Source of the DNA: Lactifluus volemus
Taxonomy: Eukaryota > Basidiomycota > Agaricomycetes > Russulales > Russulaceae
Direction: 5' to 3'
Length of the DNA: 64,000 nt
NCBI GenBank assembly: GCA_022376515.1
Contig: WTXI01000009.1
Coordinates: 310,001 to 374,000 of the forward strand
Shown here: piece by piece, positions 30,975-44,199 of the stretch
Position numbering within the stretch: position 1 is the stretch's first letter
How the letters are laid out: each line of letters opens with the position of its first letter
Program-made: the position numbers and the translations under genes
Notes under the pieces: model-generated
The model's input: the letters and a program-made list of their open reading frames with translations, nothing else
Database searches by the model: none
What the model was told of the DNA's origin: nothing

Positions 30975-32452
30975 CTATGACAACTCACCGTTCGCAAGCC
31001 TATCCTTTCGAACCTCACCCATAAGGCTTACAGCATGCTTCTCTATCATATCGACGTATGGCTTCAATGACGTCTTTTCCCAATCTATGCAGAAATCGTA
31101 AACGAGATAACCCAGTCACTTGGCGAAGAGACAAACCTGAGTGTTCCTCTCCAGTGGATTCGGGTGTACCTGCATCAAGTTCTCGTAGGAGCTGGCTAAC
31201 TGTAGGGACAGTGTCAGGATCAAACTCGTCTATCCTTTCTGGATCAATGGGTACACAGATCCGTCCTGTCTTGGGATGGACGCAAAATGGAGCTTTGAGC
31301 AAGTGGTTCCGATGTTTCGATACTTCTGCATCAATCCGTGGATATGTATATTGAAGAATGATATCTTCCATCACGTATTTCATGGGCATCTTGAACAGAC
31401 AGTCACATCAACGAAGCAGACGAAAAGGAGTACAGATGCAACTGACCCTTGCTTGTGCAGTTTTGTAAACCGCTTTGATCTGGTCCTTGAGATCGGACCA
31501 CTTGTCGTCTGAAGACCGATCCTCTGACTGTCTCCAACTCTTTTCAAGCGTTTCGGCGATCTTTGAATCCGGAATCAGTTCAAGAAGCTCTCTCCATCCC
31601 TCTTCCCGCTTGAAGCAGTCTTGGTCCAACAGAATGAGATCTCCAAAAAGTCCCACAAGTTGCTCCATCGCTTGCCTGGTGTCAAAGTTTAGCATCACCT
31701 CTGTGCGCTCCGCAGAGTTAGTTCACTTACTGGATCGACGGAGGGAGTTCCATTGGCCGGCCCTTGATTACAGGCCGTACGTTGACCTTCTTGTGCATTT
31801 CCTTTCCACCTTGCACAACTGTCAGGAAGTTGACAAGAGACCTCCGTTGATCATCCGTTAATGCCATCGCCTCTCGGTCCGATACCCACAGATGAATTCC
31901 GCGACGACCTGAGTACACCCAGAGCAGATGCTTGTATCCAAACTGTTGCCGTATGGCAGTGTCGAGCACACGGACCGCAGCGCCGATGAAACCCCAACAG
32001 CGTTTGCAGATGTCCGCGCCAGAACAGCACGTCCGGATGCTGTCGTAGTCCGTCATGTCAATATCGAAGACTAGCTCCCTCTGAACGGGACTAAATGCGC
32101 CCGGTCGCACGGTCTTTTTGTCCCGAGGCTTGAAAAAAAAAAACTCCGGATCAGAGAGGCAAAAATGAAAACGGCGACAAAGGCTTACGCGAGCTGTGTA
32201 GACAGGTCCGATTTCAAAACGGGTTGGATTCAGCGTGCATGTCTGCTTCTTGAATTCATCTGCAGTAGTAAAAGAGTTGTAGCGAAGATACACGTCATTT
32301 TGGAGGGTGAACGCGATCTCGCGGTGGGTGAACAGCCGACTGGGCGAATGCTCGTGGTTCAGCCACTTGAAGATCGATTTGAAGGGGTAAAGGCGACGAT
32401 AGAAAGCGAGCATAAGCTCCGGAGTCGGTGGTTCTGTCTCTGCAGAAGGCAT
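30975..32452 (-). CDS. PRI1: DNA primase small (catalytic) subunit
   Basis: At least five exons read from 32452. The first ends GPVYTAR and joins PRDKKTVRPGAF across an intron ending in a long T-tract (32134-32145 region). The catalytic centre is plain: VFDIDMTDYDSIRTCC gives the metal-binding DxD, followed by CKRCW (zinc site), SGRRGIHLWVSD, and further on SKHRNHLLKAPFCVHPKTGR. It makes the RNA primers for DNA polymerase alpha with the large subunit Pri2. The C-terminus ends at 30975 (NGELS) or, with one more intron, near 30920. All checked junctions keep the frame. An upstream ATG in the same open frame (32638) gives an unlikely N-terminal extension. Confidence 0.92.
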
Positions 32453-35331
32453 GTGGACTTTCTTACAGCGCCTCGAAATTTCGGAATGGGGTACAATGTC
32501 AGTGAAGAGAAGAGAGATCCGAGTCGGTCTTCTGTGGTCGGGAAAACGCGACTTGTCACGCGTGACAATTGCGCGTTTGTGACACTCGGATCCGTTCCCC
32601 GGATGCCGATCTCGTGTCCAGCGTTTAACACGCGACACACTCTCTACGCTGACAAGTTCCCGTTCGCTCTCTATGTCAAGTCAGACCCGATGTCCACCGA
32701 TGAATTACCATGAAGCTACTGCATTTTACCTTATTCTACTTTATTCATCTTCGGCCTCTTTCACTACTGTCTTACAGACCAATCATCCTCGGTTGCCCAT
32801 CTAAATTGTCGTTTCACATCCATGCCGTGATCCCGTCCGAACTTCGCAGACCCGAACTAGGTACAGTCATCTGCCTTCGGGATTTCCTCCTGGGTGAGGC
32901 GCACAATCAAACACCTTAACTGCCTTGTCAGGACTTGGCAAAAGCACCGCAACACGCGAACGGTAAACCCCTTCGCGCACCCGAAATAACGGGGTCCCTG
33001 GGAACTCAAGCTAAACCTTGACTAGTTTAGTGGCCACTCCTTTGACACGAGTTATTTGTTATTCTACCGTATTCGATAGGCCGTTGGCTGGTTATCTCAC
33101 GAGAACAACTGAAGGCGATGGGTGCGCTGCACCGATTGCTCCTCTCCCTTTATCTAGGTATGTAAACTCGTTCTTGAGGAAAATCTGATGGAAACTCTCT
33201 TTGCGCAGCGCACCTGCTCCGATGGGGTCCGCGACTTGATCAATGCCCGTTTTGTTTGATTTGATAAAAAGAGATAATTCAGTGGGAACAGCCTTGTTTC
33301 ACTTGGCGACAGTTCACAGTAGCTTATTTTTGCTACGCACCTCCGAGGTATGTTTCTCTTGCTTGTACAATGTATGCTCCACATTACTACCGCATGACCC
33401 TACTGTGATTTCTCTCAGTCTTTTCTGTGCTTATTTATAGAGAAGCCCCCGGTCATCGATGTATGTAATGGCGCTCGAACGGTATGTGCGGTCTAGGTTT
33501 ACCCCCGAGGCCAGTGATTCTCGACTCCCACGTTGCAACTTTGATCACGCCATCACTGCACGTTGCATGTGCAACTACTATGTCCCGTCCTGGGTTAATT
33601 TCTCCCCAGGGTCGACAACGTTGCACTCTGTCCGCTGTTGCTCAACCATTGCAAGATATGGATCGTACAAAGCCGCTCGATGATCCAATTGTACGGTCAC
33701 CCCCAACAACGGGGCGCCCAGTCTCACCCTGGTCCCGGGTTGAGTTCTGACCCTAGCTCGGCAACAGTTTAACTGATAAATGCATAGAGTAGCGTGGCAG
33801 TTTCGACTTTATCGCTTGCCTAGTCCAGGGGTTACCTGTCGCCGTTCCTCGGCATGTCGAATTAGGAAACAAGTTACCCGCACCTTGTGCCATTTACTGG
33901 CGCCTCGGCACGGATCGCCGCGTCGCGCACCACCAATCGAGTCGATCGCAATCGTCCTGCCGCTGTTGGCGTGAAAAACACACACGGAAAAAGGTCACAC
34001 GGCCTCTAGGATTCGCAGCGAAAATGGCAAAAAAAAAAAAGGAGGAAAAACAAAACAAAACGCCTTGTTGTTCCAAGGTGGTTTTCCGAGAGATAACTAA
34101 ATGGTACGAGGGGGACGAGATCTAGGGTCTTTTCAAACGAGGTGTACGTTCAGCTTCGCAGAGAAGGTACCGAGATCTATTGCGCCCCCCTCTCCCCCAC
34201 AATTCCGCCCTCCCCCCGCTGACTAACCGCAATCTGATGTCTGTCTGCGATGATGCATCATCAACATCATCACCTGCAGCGTTCTTCGACGACTCCAAGC
34301 CGGCCTTCTGCGTACGCCGGGGTGACGTGGCAACACACCTTCGTCGTCTTCAATAAGTAAGCTCAATCTATCGGTCCTCCGGGTCCTTCTTCCGGGTTAA
34401 GCGCACGCAAAAACCGATGACGGGTTATGGGCCAAGCGAAAACACGAGATGCACCCGATTTCCCTTCACCTCCGCGTAAATTTCGAATTCGCGAACCCGC
34501 TGCCCCCTTATAAATGAATCTCCACCCCCGCATACGCCGTAGCTGCCGACCTGGAGTCACATTCGGAGGACCGGTCCGGCATCGATGCTTAACTTTATCG
34601 TTCGGCGTAGTAAGCAGCATAGCATTTACCCGATGAAAAATAAAAACAAAACGGGAATCATCCTTGCTCAGGTAGATGGGACACAAGGAAAGATCAAGAA
34701 AAGATAGAGAGATATGAAATTTTGCGAAATTTTTTTTTTTTGTTTTTGGACTGGTGCGGAAGCCACAAATGTTCCGCCCGAGCGTTGTGGGGTTGTTGAG
34801 CAAAATTTGCCTGTTCTCCCGAGGGGTCAACTCAATCGACCGGGTCACAACACGACGTCACAGTTTTAGTTTCTTACAGTTTAAGCTCCAAACTCGGACG
34901 GAAATTACTGCGGGTTTCTGTGCTCATTGTCGCTGTGTTGTGGGGCCTCACCGTTGCAAGAGTGATCTGTTTCATGCACCTCCACCAGGGATAGTCTTGT
35001 CATCCTTATCATTTATCCACCAATGGAAGTGGAGAAATTTTGTTATGATAGTTTAAAATCAATTGCGGATTCCGTGATCACATTTCGGAATCTCTAATCA
35101 TAAAGAAATGGGAGCCGGAACGAACTGTTAGAGATATCATTGGTGGTATTGAATCTAGGCCATGAAAACAAGTGCAAATCGTAAAAACAAGGCTGCGGAT
35201 GGTACCGAAGAGGAGCAAGAACCAATAAGTAAATGAAAGTGTGAAAGACATCCCATCAGCTATAACGGAAGGTCCAAAGAAAGGCTTGTATCTCACATGT
35301 GATGGGGTATACTGCTTAAATTAACAATCAA
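32453..35331. other. Gene-poor stretch, nothing recognised
   Basis: About 2.9 kb. It has several short frames without family resemblance, homopolymer tracts (poly-A near 34028-34040, poly-T near 34731-34742) and no detectable tRNA or transposon protein. The end next to 32.5 kb is the primase promoter. Confidence 0.5.
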
Positions 35332-36667
35332 TCAATGACGTGAGGGTGGTGCACCGGAACCAATCATGACTTTTAGGACCATATCTCCCCGTTCGTCCAT
35401 GCCACGGGTGAGAAGATCGAAAGCGTGCGCCGTGTCGGAAAGGCTGAAACGATGGGTGACAAGTTTATCAAGATGTTGTAATTTGTCAGAGGCAAGGAGG
35501 GCAAGTGCCTCCGGATACGTATTTGCGTAACGGAAGGAACCCTGAATGTCAACCTCCCGCAATGCTGCGGCCGAAAGTGGGAGAGAAGTGTTGCGTGTGC
35601 CCATTCCAATGAGGGTCACTCGCCCCCCTGTGATCGCCGTCTGGACGGATAAAAGTGCCGAGAACAACATGAGTTGATCGTATAAACGGGGAATGCGGAA
35701 GGAGATCCCATACGTGGATTGCCATTTGTATGCATGGCTCTGCGCCAGTGCACTCGAACACCATATCAAACCCGTCGTCCTCACCAAATACCTCAAGGAG
35801 CTTATCTGCGTTGTCTTTTGCTCTGCGGAGCTGCTCCTCTGGTGATTTTGCTTTTGGACTTGCCGAGAGGCAAAATACATCCTCGGCAAAGCCGTGAGTC
35901 TTGGCGAAGGAGAGACGGGTTTGATTGATATCGACTGCGACATACGCGAGCAACCACGAGATTTTGCAAGTGCACAAGCCAATAGGCCAATAGTACCAAC
36001 ACCGTAGACAAGGACGGATTGGCCTGCCGAGAGGTTTGCCCGGCGAGATGCATGGATAAGAACCGAGAGGGGCTCTGCCAAAGCGCCCTGCTCAAAAGAG
36101 ACATTATCGGGGAGACTGTAGAATGCGAATAAGAGGGATGAAGAACGATAAGCGAAGGGAAAGAGAGACATACGGATGGAGGACATGGGCGGGATGGTTC
36201 ATGCGTTCTTGCAGGGTACCGTCAAGGTGAGGAAACGTTTTTGCGCTACTAGCAAAACGAAGGTTCTTGCAGAGATTGTAGCGACCCTTGGAACAATAAT
36301 CACAATTATTGCACATAACGCCAGCCTCGATAGCGACACGTTGACCAGGTACTAGATTCTTTACGCCAGGGCCGACTGCAGTCACGATACCAGCTGCTTC
36401 ATGACCGAGTACTAAGGGTGCTTGAAGGGCAAAATCGCCGTTACGACCATGAAGGTAATAGTGCACTGGGTGAAAGTGGAGGTGAGAAAAAGGAGCGGGG
36501 GATTACCAGAGAGGGGACATACGATCACTTCCGCAGAGGCCGGTGGCCACGACGGCGACCTGTGCCTGGCCTTGTTGAGGGGGCCACAAGGTTCGATCAT
36601 CGATACTAAGGTGCTTTGGGCCGTGGAGGACAGCAGCACGTTGTTGGGGGAGTGCTACGGGAGACAT
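35332..36667 (-). CDS. Zinc-dependent polyol dehydrogenase (sorbitol/xylitol dehydrogenase, MDR superfamily)
   Basis: Starts at 36667 (MSPVALPQQRAAVLHGP). Zinc-site residues are visible: Cys in TGLCGSDLHYY, the GHEAAG motif, and the four structural-zinc cysteines spaced as in CNNCDYCSKGRYNLC. The Rossmann motif is VYGVGTIGLLACALA, the second beta strand VAVDINQ. These enzymes oxidise sugar alcohols such as xylitol, sorbitol or L-arabinitol with NAD+. Four exons. Near 35946-35951 the frame slips by one base between LAKSRGC and YVAVDINQ; one added C would restore it, so a base error is likely. Divergently paired with the SDR at 37175. Confidence 0.85.
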
Positions 36668-37174
36668 TGGGGTGAATGAGGAAAAGGAGGACGGAGAAGG
36701 GGGGAGTGGAGGAAAGGGAGGGTGAGGGACATTGTATATTTAAGCAGAAAGGGGAAATTGGCCGTGAATTGAAGGCGGATAAAATATGGAGAGAGAAAAA
36801 TAGGGACACTAAAGGTATTCGAAAAGAAAGGCGGGCGCGAGGCTGGAGTAGCTTGTTGTCCACTCTTTTCTTTCCCGATCCCTCACGGTCCGACTTTTCC
36901 AATCTAAATCTAGATCCACTTCCCCGAGTTTCGCCTCACTCCCGTTCCCCCCTCCTTCTAGCCGCTCGACCCTTCCACCCCGTCCCCCCCTTCCTTGTTG
37001 TCCCACCCTCATCTTCATTCAAGCTTCCATGTACATACTCATACACGCACATCCCTCTCCCTCCCCTAGTCCACACCCGTTTTGATAATGTATGATTTCC
37101 TTGTTGAACATTTCGGCACGATATCCCGGTCCCTATAATTTAACACTGCTGCACACCTCGCGGTAACGGATTAA
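36668..37174. promoter_or_regulatory. Shared divergent promoter region
   Basis: The 507-bp spacer between the starts of two oxidoreductase genes pointing away from each other. It holds G/A-rich sequence on the left, a pyrimidine-rich tract (about 36900-37080) on the right, and AGAGAGAAAAATAGG near 36790. No specific operator could be named. Confidence 0.4.
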
Positions 37175-38498
37175 ATGGAACCTACTCCCTCTATCCCCTC
37201 TCCTAATCTCTTTGATCTCTCGGGTCAAAATGTCCTCATCACCGGCGCTTCCAGGGGTCAGCCCTCTCTTCCCTTCATTGTTTGATTGCTTAACGTACCT
37301 GTCAATTCCCGTCAAATTTTAATCTCAGGCATCGGCGCAGCCTGCGCAACCGCCCTGGCACAAGCCGGTGCTGCACTCTGTCTTGTCCTACGGAAACCAA
37401 AGGATGATGCGCCACCCAACCTGGACACCGTCAACGCCATTCGGAATTTAAATGCGAGCGCAAAGTTTGTTTATTGCGATTTGAGCGACCTCGATGCCGT
37501 AAAGAACGTTTTTCAAAAAGCTTTGGATGCCATGGGAGGCCGCATTGATGTCCTTGTCAATTGCGCTGGCATTCAACGGAGATCACCGAGCCTCGACTTC
37601 TCAGAATCAGATTGGGATGATGTACGTTCCCACTATCCACCACCACATTCGTCTCCTATTTTTCTCATTTCGGTTCAATCCCGTCCTTTCCTCCGTGCCT
37701 CTCCGACCCCTTCATTCGTTCACTCAAATCCCTACTTTGTTCCTTAGGTTTTAGACGTCAACCTCAAGTCCGTCTGGCTCCTTTCCCAAGCCGCCGGCCG
37801 TCACATGGTTCCGAGGCGGCAAGGGAAGATTATAAACTTTTGCTCTCTCCTCACTTTCCAAGGTGGTATCACAGTTCCCGCTTACGCCGCTTCCAAGGGG
37901 GCCCTTGGTCAGCTCACAAAAGCCCTGAGCAATGAGTGGAGCCAGCACAATGTCCAAGTCAACGGCATATGTCCCGGATATGTGGTCACCGATATGTGAG
38001 TGTGGCGACAATAAATTTCCACCCATTCTTCTCCCCAAGAGCAACGTTCCTCTCTCCACCCTTCCATACATCTCGATTTCCCCTTTTGAAATATGCCGGC
38101 GCTGCCCACTTCTCCGGCCCGTCCGCGGTCCGTAATCTTATCTTTCCCTACCTTGGTCTAGCGCTTCCTTTGTTTATAAGCCCTCGTTTCTCGAACATCC
38201 GTTTCATTTACCCAGAGAAGGCCATGCGCTGACGCTCCTTCTCTCCTAGGAATGAGAAGCTACTGGCAGATCCGGTGCGCCTGCGCCAAATATCTGAACG
38301 CATTCCAGCTGGGCGTTGGGGAGATCCCAAAGACTTTGCTGGTCCAGTCGTATTTCTTGCGAGTCAAGCGAGCCAATATGTTTGTGGGGAAATGCTCGTT
38401 GTTGACGGGGTAAGATTCGCATTTGATACCACTTTTCCGTTATTGACAACACGCGCCTTAATTTCCATTCACCCCCACAGGGTTGGATGGGTAGGTAG
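37175..38498 (+). CDS. Short-chain dehydrogenase/reductase (gluconate/deoxygluconate dehydrogenase-like)
   Basis: Five exons (37175-37256, 37329-37621, 37748-37995, 38250-38409, 38481-38498) join to 266 residues, typical for a classical SDR. TGASRGIG is the nucleotide-binding motif (split by intron 1), NCAG the structural motif, and YAASKGA contains the catalytic Tyr and Lys with Ser upstream in [11 protein letters not shown]. The PGYVVTDM and [13 protein letters not shown] segments complete the fold. It resembles 2-deoxy-D-gluconate 3-dehydrogenase and gluconate 5-dehydrogenase types. With the polyol dehydrogenase next door this suggests sugar/sugar-acid interconversion (inference). Confidence 0.88.
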
Positions 38499-41400
38499 GC
38501 GAAGGACATTGAATAAAAAAAGGGTTCCAGGCCTGGCGTATCACGAAATTATGGTTATGGGGACATTTGATAACATCTGAATGTAATAATTCGCTTGTCC
38601 AAGTCGAGATTAGATTGCCCCACACCCAACGTGCACTGTTGTCGGCCTTTATCTCATCTCCAATTGCGTCAAGAACCCGAGCACGTTCTGGTGAGTGTTT
38701 TTTTTTCTTTTGAATCTTGTTTACATATCGCTTGTGTCGATGACGAGCCGCCTATGATGTCCTCTGAACGCTGGCTCAGTAAGGTGCCGAAAAAGAGAAT
38801 TATGTGCGATTCCACTTATGACATTGCAGCACGTCAAATTATGTGTACCTTTCATTTAGTTTATTTAGCACAACGTGTCCCGTGCCTGTGAGGCATCGTA
38901 CCCTTCTCTGTACGGCGTTATTCGGTAATAGATTGAATGAAATGGAAGATATAGGGACAAGTATTACAGTATTAATACCACCCTTTCCACTCCTCCACGT
39001 TTCGCGTTTCGGCCGGCCGGCCGAACGGTCTGTGGGGGTGGGGCTTAGACAATGAATGACTATCGCATGTACATATACGAACACAGTCAACTTTTTTTTT
39101 TTGGTTTGCGATGATCGGAACGAGGCGGCTGAGGCCGACCGCACATCACGACAGCAAGGTATTAAACGCATGTACTTCCTTGCCATGTGGTCAGCAGCTC
39201 TACGTCCACTTGTCGCACATAAGCGGGCGTCGATGTGATGATGATGATGATGGGAAATCTGTTCACTAGAGCAAGAAAAGGGGGAGAGGGGGATGCCTAC
39301 CATGGAGCGACAAGGCCGCCCCGCTCAAGCTGCGATGTTTTCCGCCCGCCCGGTCCGAAAAAGGATGAAAATATGAACCCTGACCTCACAATAAGGTTCG
39401 GTCCGTCCAACACCGAAAATTACTATAATCATTTCCGGGCCGGGAATTTCCCGCGCTAGATCGTCTCAATATAGCCGGGCCCCGTTGTCTGAATTTGACT
39501 TGACGAGTGTCAACTCTGTGCGCAGCTTCTGGGTCGGCGCGCGGCATTCATCGACTCTTTTTTGACATGAAAAACGTGTTTGGGAACAATTAGAACTTTG
39601 CGGCTACTCCTTTTTTGTTTAATCCTTCTTTAATGCCTGCCCTTTAACTTTCCCTTTTTTTTTTTGTTCTCGTTCTCGCTTTTCGATAACTGGGTGGATG
39701 ATCGGCTCGGATAAACGGGGAATGGAGAGGACAACACACATGTTCGTGGCGTTAGTGCATCTCGAAGGGTTTCGGGTGAAACTAGTCCCCTCACCTTGGC
39801 CGCCAACACTTATCTTCTCACGTTTTAAAGGCAAGAGAAAGCCCATACCCGGCTAGGTAGTCAACACGTTCTTGTAAGCCGCTCGTCGTACTTGTGGGTA
39901 ACGAGAACTCACATTCGGCAGAAAGGTATCGCTCTGTTTGAACCCATTTGAGCTAGCCATTTAATGGGTTGCGCGACCACAGTGTAGACAGAATGGGCGA
40001 CAAGTGAGCCAGGACGGCGGGAAAGGTGAGGAGGAACTCGGAAAAGGGCCATCTATGACCATCTATGACTATCTTTGCTCTACGAGGTGTTCCAGCCTCG
40101 AAGTTATCCAGTGTTGGGAAGCCCATGGGCATAAACAGCCTGTCGATCCGGTTCGGACGGGATACTGTAGCACCGGAGTAGATCGGGGTACAGCGGATAT
40201 TACGGTGCGGAGCCCGCACGAGCTTTTGTTTTACTGTATGCATACAGTAAGACAACAGTTTTTTTTTTTTTGGCAGAGACTGAAATTTGTGGCTCCGCCA
40301 CGAGAGTCGAGACACTGTCGAGACCCTGACATAAAAATTCGATGAATCCCGATCTCATGAATATAAAAAAAATTCAAATCAGTTGTGCCGAGGAGACGGA
40401 GTGAGGTCAGAAAAGTCAGCCGAGGTAGATCGTCATGTCCATAGTTTTACTCTTTGATCCCAGATCTCGTTCCTTCAGTGATGCCCAGATCGATCACTTT
40501 TTTTTCGTTAGGCGAACCATTTGGCGGTTAACGCCTTTTGGCGGGTTGTCCCGATAAAGATCAAGCGTCGCCTGAAACTGAAAAAGCCCCCTCGCGATCC
40601 AGTCGCGAAGGCACTCAGGGCGATAACGCGACAAGGAACCCGCCGAGAGGATCGGCCGTACAAGCCAGCTGACTCCCCCACACTCTCGGCCGAGATGTAC
40701 GATCCGGACCGTGAACCAGAAGTAGCCATGCCAAGTATGTGTGGACGCTTCGTCACAGGTCATAGAAGAAGAACCCATCCTTTTCAGGGTCCTAACCAGT
40801 CCAGAAAAGCCTCGCCAGCGGCCAAGGAAGGATATTTTGCAAGGGGGGGCGGGAGGACTGTCCGTATGGGTCAACGAACCTGCCACGCAAGCCGTTCGTG
40901 ATGAACCAAAGGACGTAAGATATCATCCTTACGACGCGCGGCATGCAACGTGAGCATGCCATTTGGGCTGTTCGGTAGCTTATCGTATCAACAAAGCATC
41001 CGGTGTTCGTAAAACCCCCATTGTGAGCACGCGACTTCCTTGGGCTCAGTTTAGCGTCAGTTTACGGTTTCTTTCCCTCGTGGTTGTGACGTCAATCAAT
41101 TCGTTGCGAGCTAGGGCAGGAAGAGAGAAGTTTCGGCCGGAGAAACCGGCCCGAGACTCATCCTCAGATGCTGTCAACCGCGTTTGACAGGTTGGGACAT
41201 CAATGCGCCGATAACCAACACAGTGCTGGCGTATGTAGTGACTTCTCCAGAGACCTCACGTTCGCTGTCAGTGCCTAGATGTGTGTATGATGACATGCGA
41301 TCGACGCGTCGCGTCACATGTAACACTTGACTGCAAAAATATTACCGGCTCGATGTATAGGCATATTTGATCTCACTTATTTTTCGGCCATGAGAGACCC

Positions 41401-42043
41401 GAGCGTTGTCCCTGGAAGAAGAAAAATTTAGCCCTATATGGTGGCCCACATCAAGGTCCGATGTTGTGCAGGTGAAACACTGCACTTAGCTCGATGGGCA
41501 ATATGAGCACGGAACAACCCATTCAGCGTTGACTTACCTTTTCTATCGGTTTTCTGACACAATCTCGGAAATCGAAATTTCTCGCATTGTCATGACCATG
41601 CACAAGTTAGGCGCGCCTCGAGGAGCTGTTATAAAGCGTGCCGTTCCGGAAGACTAGGAACCGTTCTCTCAGAATGCATCCTCCTCCCGGTGCAACCGCT
41701 TAAATCATGGGCCAATTAAAGCACAGGAGAGCACTGTGGAGGTGCCATGCGTGACTCACCCCGTGGCGATGACGTCAGGCTCGAGCCGATCTTCAATCGG
41801 GAGTGAAGAAGCCCCACTGCAAAATCCTGACAGGTTTAGCGCCAATTAAGAGTTGAAAAGTCAGGGGGCCATAAAGTACGGTGTCAGGTCTTATGAGCGG
41901 GAGGGGCTTGCAATGAAAATTTCGGAGCGCTTCTGTGGGCGCTTGCATTTCAACGGGATAATCCAACTCTAAAGAAAAGCCACAAGTCATATTAAGGCCA
42001 CTTTGATCTACCGGAAAGTAGCGAGTCATAGAAAACGGGGAAC
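38499..42043. other. 3.5-kb gene-poor stretch
   Basis: No gene family was recognised in either strand. Contents seen: a GAT microsatellite (39236-39253), poly-T tracts (about 39090-39103, 39656-39665, 40260-40272), a 20-bp perfect palindrome (40231-40250), and overlapping opposite open frames at about 40494-40901 that are not convincing. The right end is the 3' flank of malic enzyme. Confidence 0.5.
40226..40255. repeat. Near-perfect 30-bp palindrome with 20-bp perfect core
   Basis: The core TTACTGTATGCATACAGTAA (40231-40250) equals its own reverse complement. One mismatched pair outside it is followed by four more matching pairs. It sits just before an A/T-rich tract in a gene-poor area; it could form a cruciform or be a dimeric protein site. 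Confidence 0.7.
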
Positions 42044-44199
42044 TCATGGGTTCCACATCTTTTTTGTCACATGTGTTAGGAGTTGAGAATCATTGAGAGC
42101 ACGCAAATCACGGTTTCGGTCAACGCCCTGATAATCCGTGGTGAGTCGAGGTGAATAACAAAAAAAAAACTCCCACCTCTTCTTGGGCCTTGCGGATAAC
42201 ACGCGTGGCTATGAAAGCGCTTATTTCACGGATTCGGTCAAGAAGGGGATAGAGAAGATCCAGATTCCGTTCTTCGTTGGTAAGGGAATCGGCGAGGCCC
42301 AACGAAGAGGCCTCGACCATAGTATCAGTAACAGTGCTCGCACGGCACAGAATAGCCCCCAAGCCCAGGCCTTATTCAAATAATGATCTCAGGAAAAATA
42401 TACTCAGAACAGAACCACTGACCTGGGAATATGTACATGTTGTTGCCTTGACCAGGATAGTGGACCTTACTCTCCCACGTGGCCTCTGGGAACGGTGATC
42501 CCGAAGCGAAGAGTACGCGGCCTTTGGTCCATTGAAGGGCTTCATGGAATTCGCATTCGGACAGGCGAACAGGATTTGACAAGGGAAAGATTATGGGGCG
42601 CGCGTTGTTAGCAGCCATCGTTTCGATGACCTCTTGGTTAAAGGCACCCTAGAAACATGTTAGCAAGTAATCTATCTAAGTTGCGGGGATAAGAACCTTT
42701 ATGGTGGAAAGACCAAGCAGGGCCGTTGGTTTCACATACTTGATAACCTCGGCCAAATTGGTCAAAGGCGGACCACTGTAGTCACTCCGAGAGAAGTCTG
42801 AGTCACGAAAAGTCATAAGGTATCGAACTGCCAGAGATATAGCTAGCTTACATTTCTTATGTGCCGCCATTGGCCCGCGCGAGTCGAAAATCAGGCCTTG
42901 AGAGTCAACCAAGTAAATACGGCTTCTGGCCTCCTCTTGAGAGAGACCTTGTAACTTGAAGAAACTAAGAAGTTGCATGGCCACACCAACCCCGGCGGAT
43001 CCTGCGCCCAGGAAGAGGATTCGGTGGGACGTCAAGGGTTGACCAGAGGCAGCCGACGAGAGTCTGGCGGCATTCATAAACCCAGACAAATTACAGCACC
43101 TGTCCCTTGCACATCGTCATTGAAAACTGGGTAACGGTGACGAAAGGAGTCTAAATAGTAGAAGGCATGCTCGGTGGAGAAGTCCTACATCAACCAGTCA
43201 ATAGGAGGGAAAGCGAAGGAATAGTGCGACGCATTGTACCTCGAATTGTACTAAAAGCTTAGGGAACGTGCTGGACATTTCAAACATGAATTCCTCCATG
43301 AACTCAGTCATGGCCTCATCTGAGACCCGCTTTTGCCGGAGGCCAAGATACAGTGGATCTTCCAAAAACGTTTGATTATTGGTTCCAAGGTCGAGACAAA
43401 TCGGAATGGTAGATGTCGGACGGATCCTGATATATGAGAGTCAATGTAGAAATTATTAAGAAAAGTTGATATACCCACCCTGCTCCGGCGATGTACAGAG
43501 ATAGTTTACCAATGGAGATTGGCATCCCGTTCACACCAAGATCCCCCAAACCTAAGATGCGAGAGCCTGTGCCACATACATATCTATCAAATGAGAGGGA
43601 AAGAGACAAGTCATACCATCTGTAACCACAGAAATCCTTGCCTGATCCTTATGCGGCCAACTCTTCAAAATCTGTCCAATCCTGCCCCTATCCTTGATGG
43701 AGATGTACTAGAGCAAAGTGGTTGGTAAAGTTGGGTGATGATACACTCCACAACGTACCAAGCCTTCTGGGTGTCCGAAGATGTGAGAATGCTGAAGGCA
43801 AGCGTCCCCAACAGTGGGGGTATATATGATGGGTGTGAATTCCTACTCATGGCTCAGTACGATTATGATGGGAACGCGTTGGTCATTACTCACTTGCATG
43901 TTAGCCAAACATAACCGGTAGAACAGGTCCTCGTTCATGTGCTTGAGCTGTGAAAGATAGATGTATTGTTCGATGGGCTTGTCTTTTGAACGTAGCTGAA
44001 CAAGGCAACGAGTAGCGTGCACAGCATCATCGTATGCGGCAGGTAGAAAGCCGCGAGGAGGGGAGGGAGGTGCTAGGTTGGTGTAGAGAATCAATACGAG
44101 CTTGAATTAGTCGGGAGGGCATGGTGTCAACGCACGTTGGGGCTCTGCTTTTAGCCTTTGCACGCCATCAGACCAATAGGGAGTTAGAACTACAGTCAT
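42044..44199 (-). CDS. MAE1: NAD(P)-dependent malic enzyme
   Basis: Starts at 44199 (MTVVLTPYWSDGVQ) and ends at 42044 (KKMWNP) over many exons. Hallmarks in order are YLSQLKHMNEDLFYRL, EFTPIIYTPTVG, SVVTDGSRILGLGDLG (substrate/NAD domain with the catalytic region), LDLGTNN, FNDDVQGTGAV (metal and malate binding), the Rossmann FLGAGSAGVG, and IIFPLSNP. It converts malate to pyruvate plus CO2, in fungi usually in mitochondria or cytosol. No strong presequence is evident. Junctions checked keep the frame. Its promoter abuts arm B of the ABC duplication. Confidence 0.9.

Noticed and set aside
34363..34848. 161-codon minus-strand open frame
   Set aside because: Low-complexity, poly-K/poly-F from homopolymer tracts; no splice context or homology.
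39236..39253. GAT repeat as a CRISPR-like array
   Set aside because: It is a plain trinucleotide microsatellite without spacers; the genome is eukaryotic.
40494..40901. Opposite overlapping open frames, one Arg/Lys-rich
   Set aside because: No motif, no splice partners and no similarity that I recognise; kept only as intergenic.
41793..42056. Open frame overlapping the malic enzyme 3' end
   Set aside because: It runs through the stop of the real gene and resembles nothing; the malic enzyme ends in the usual KKMW-type tail.
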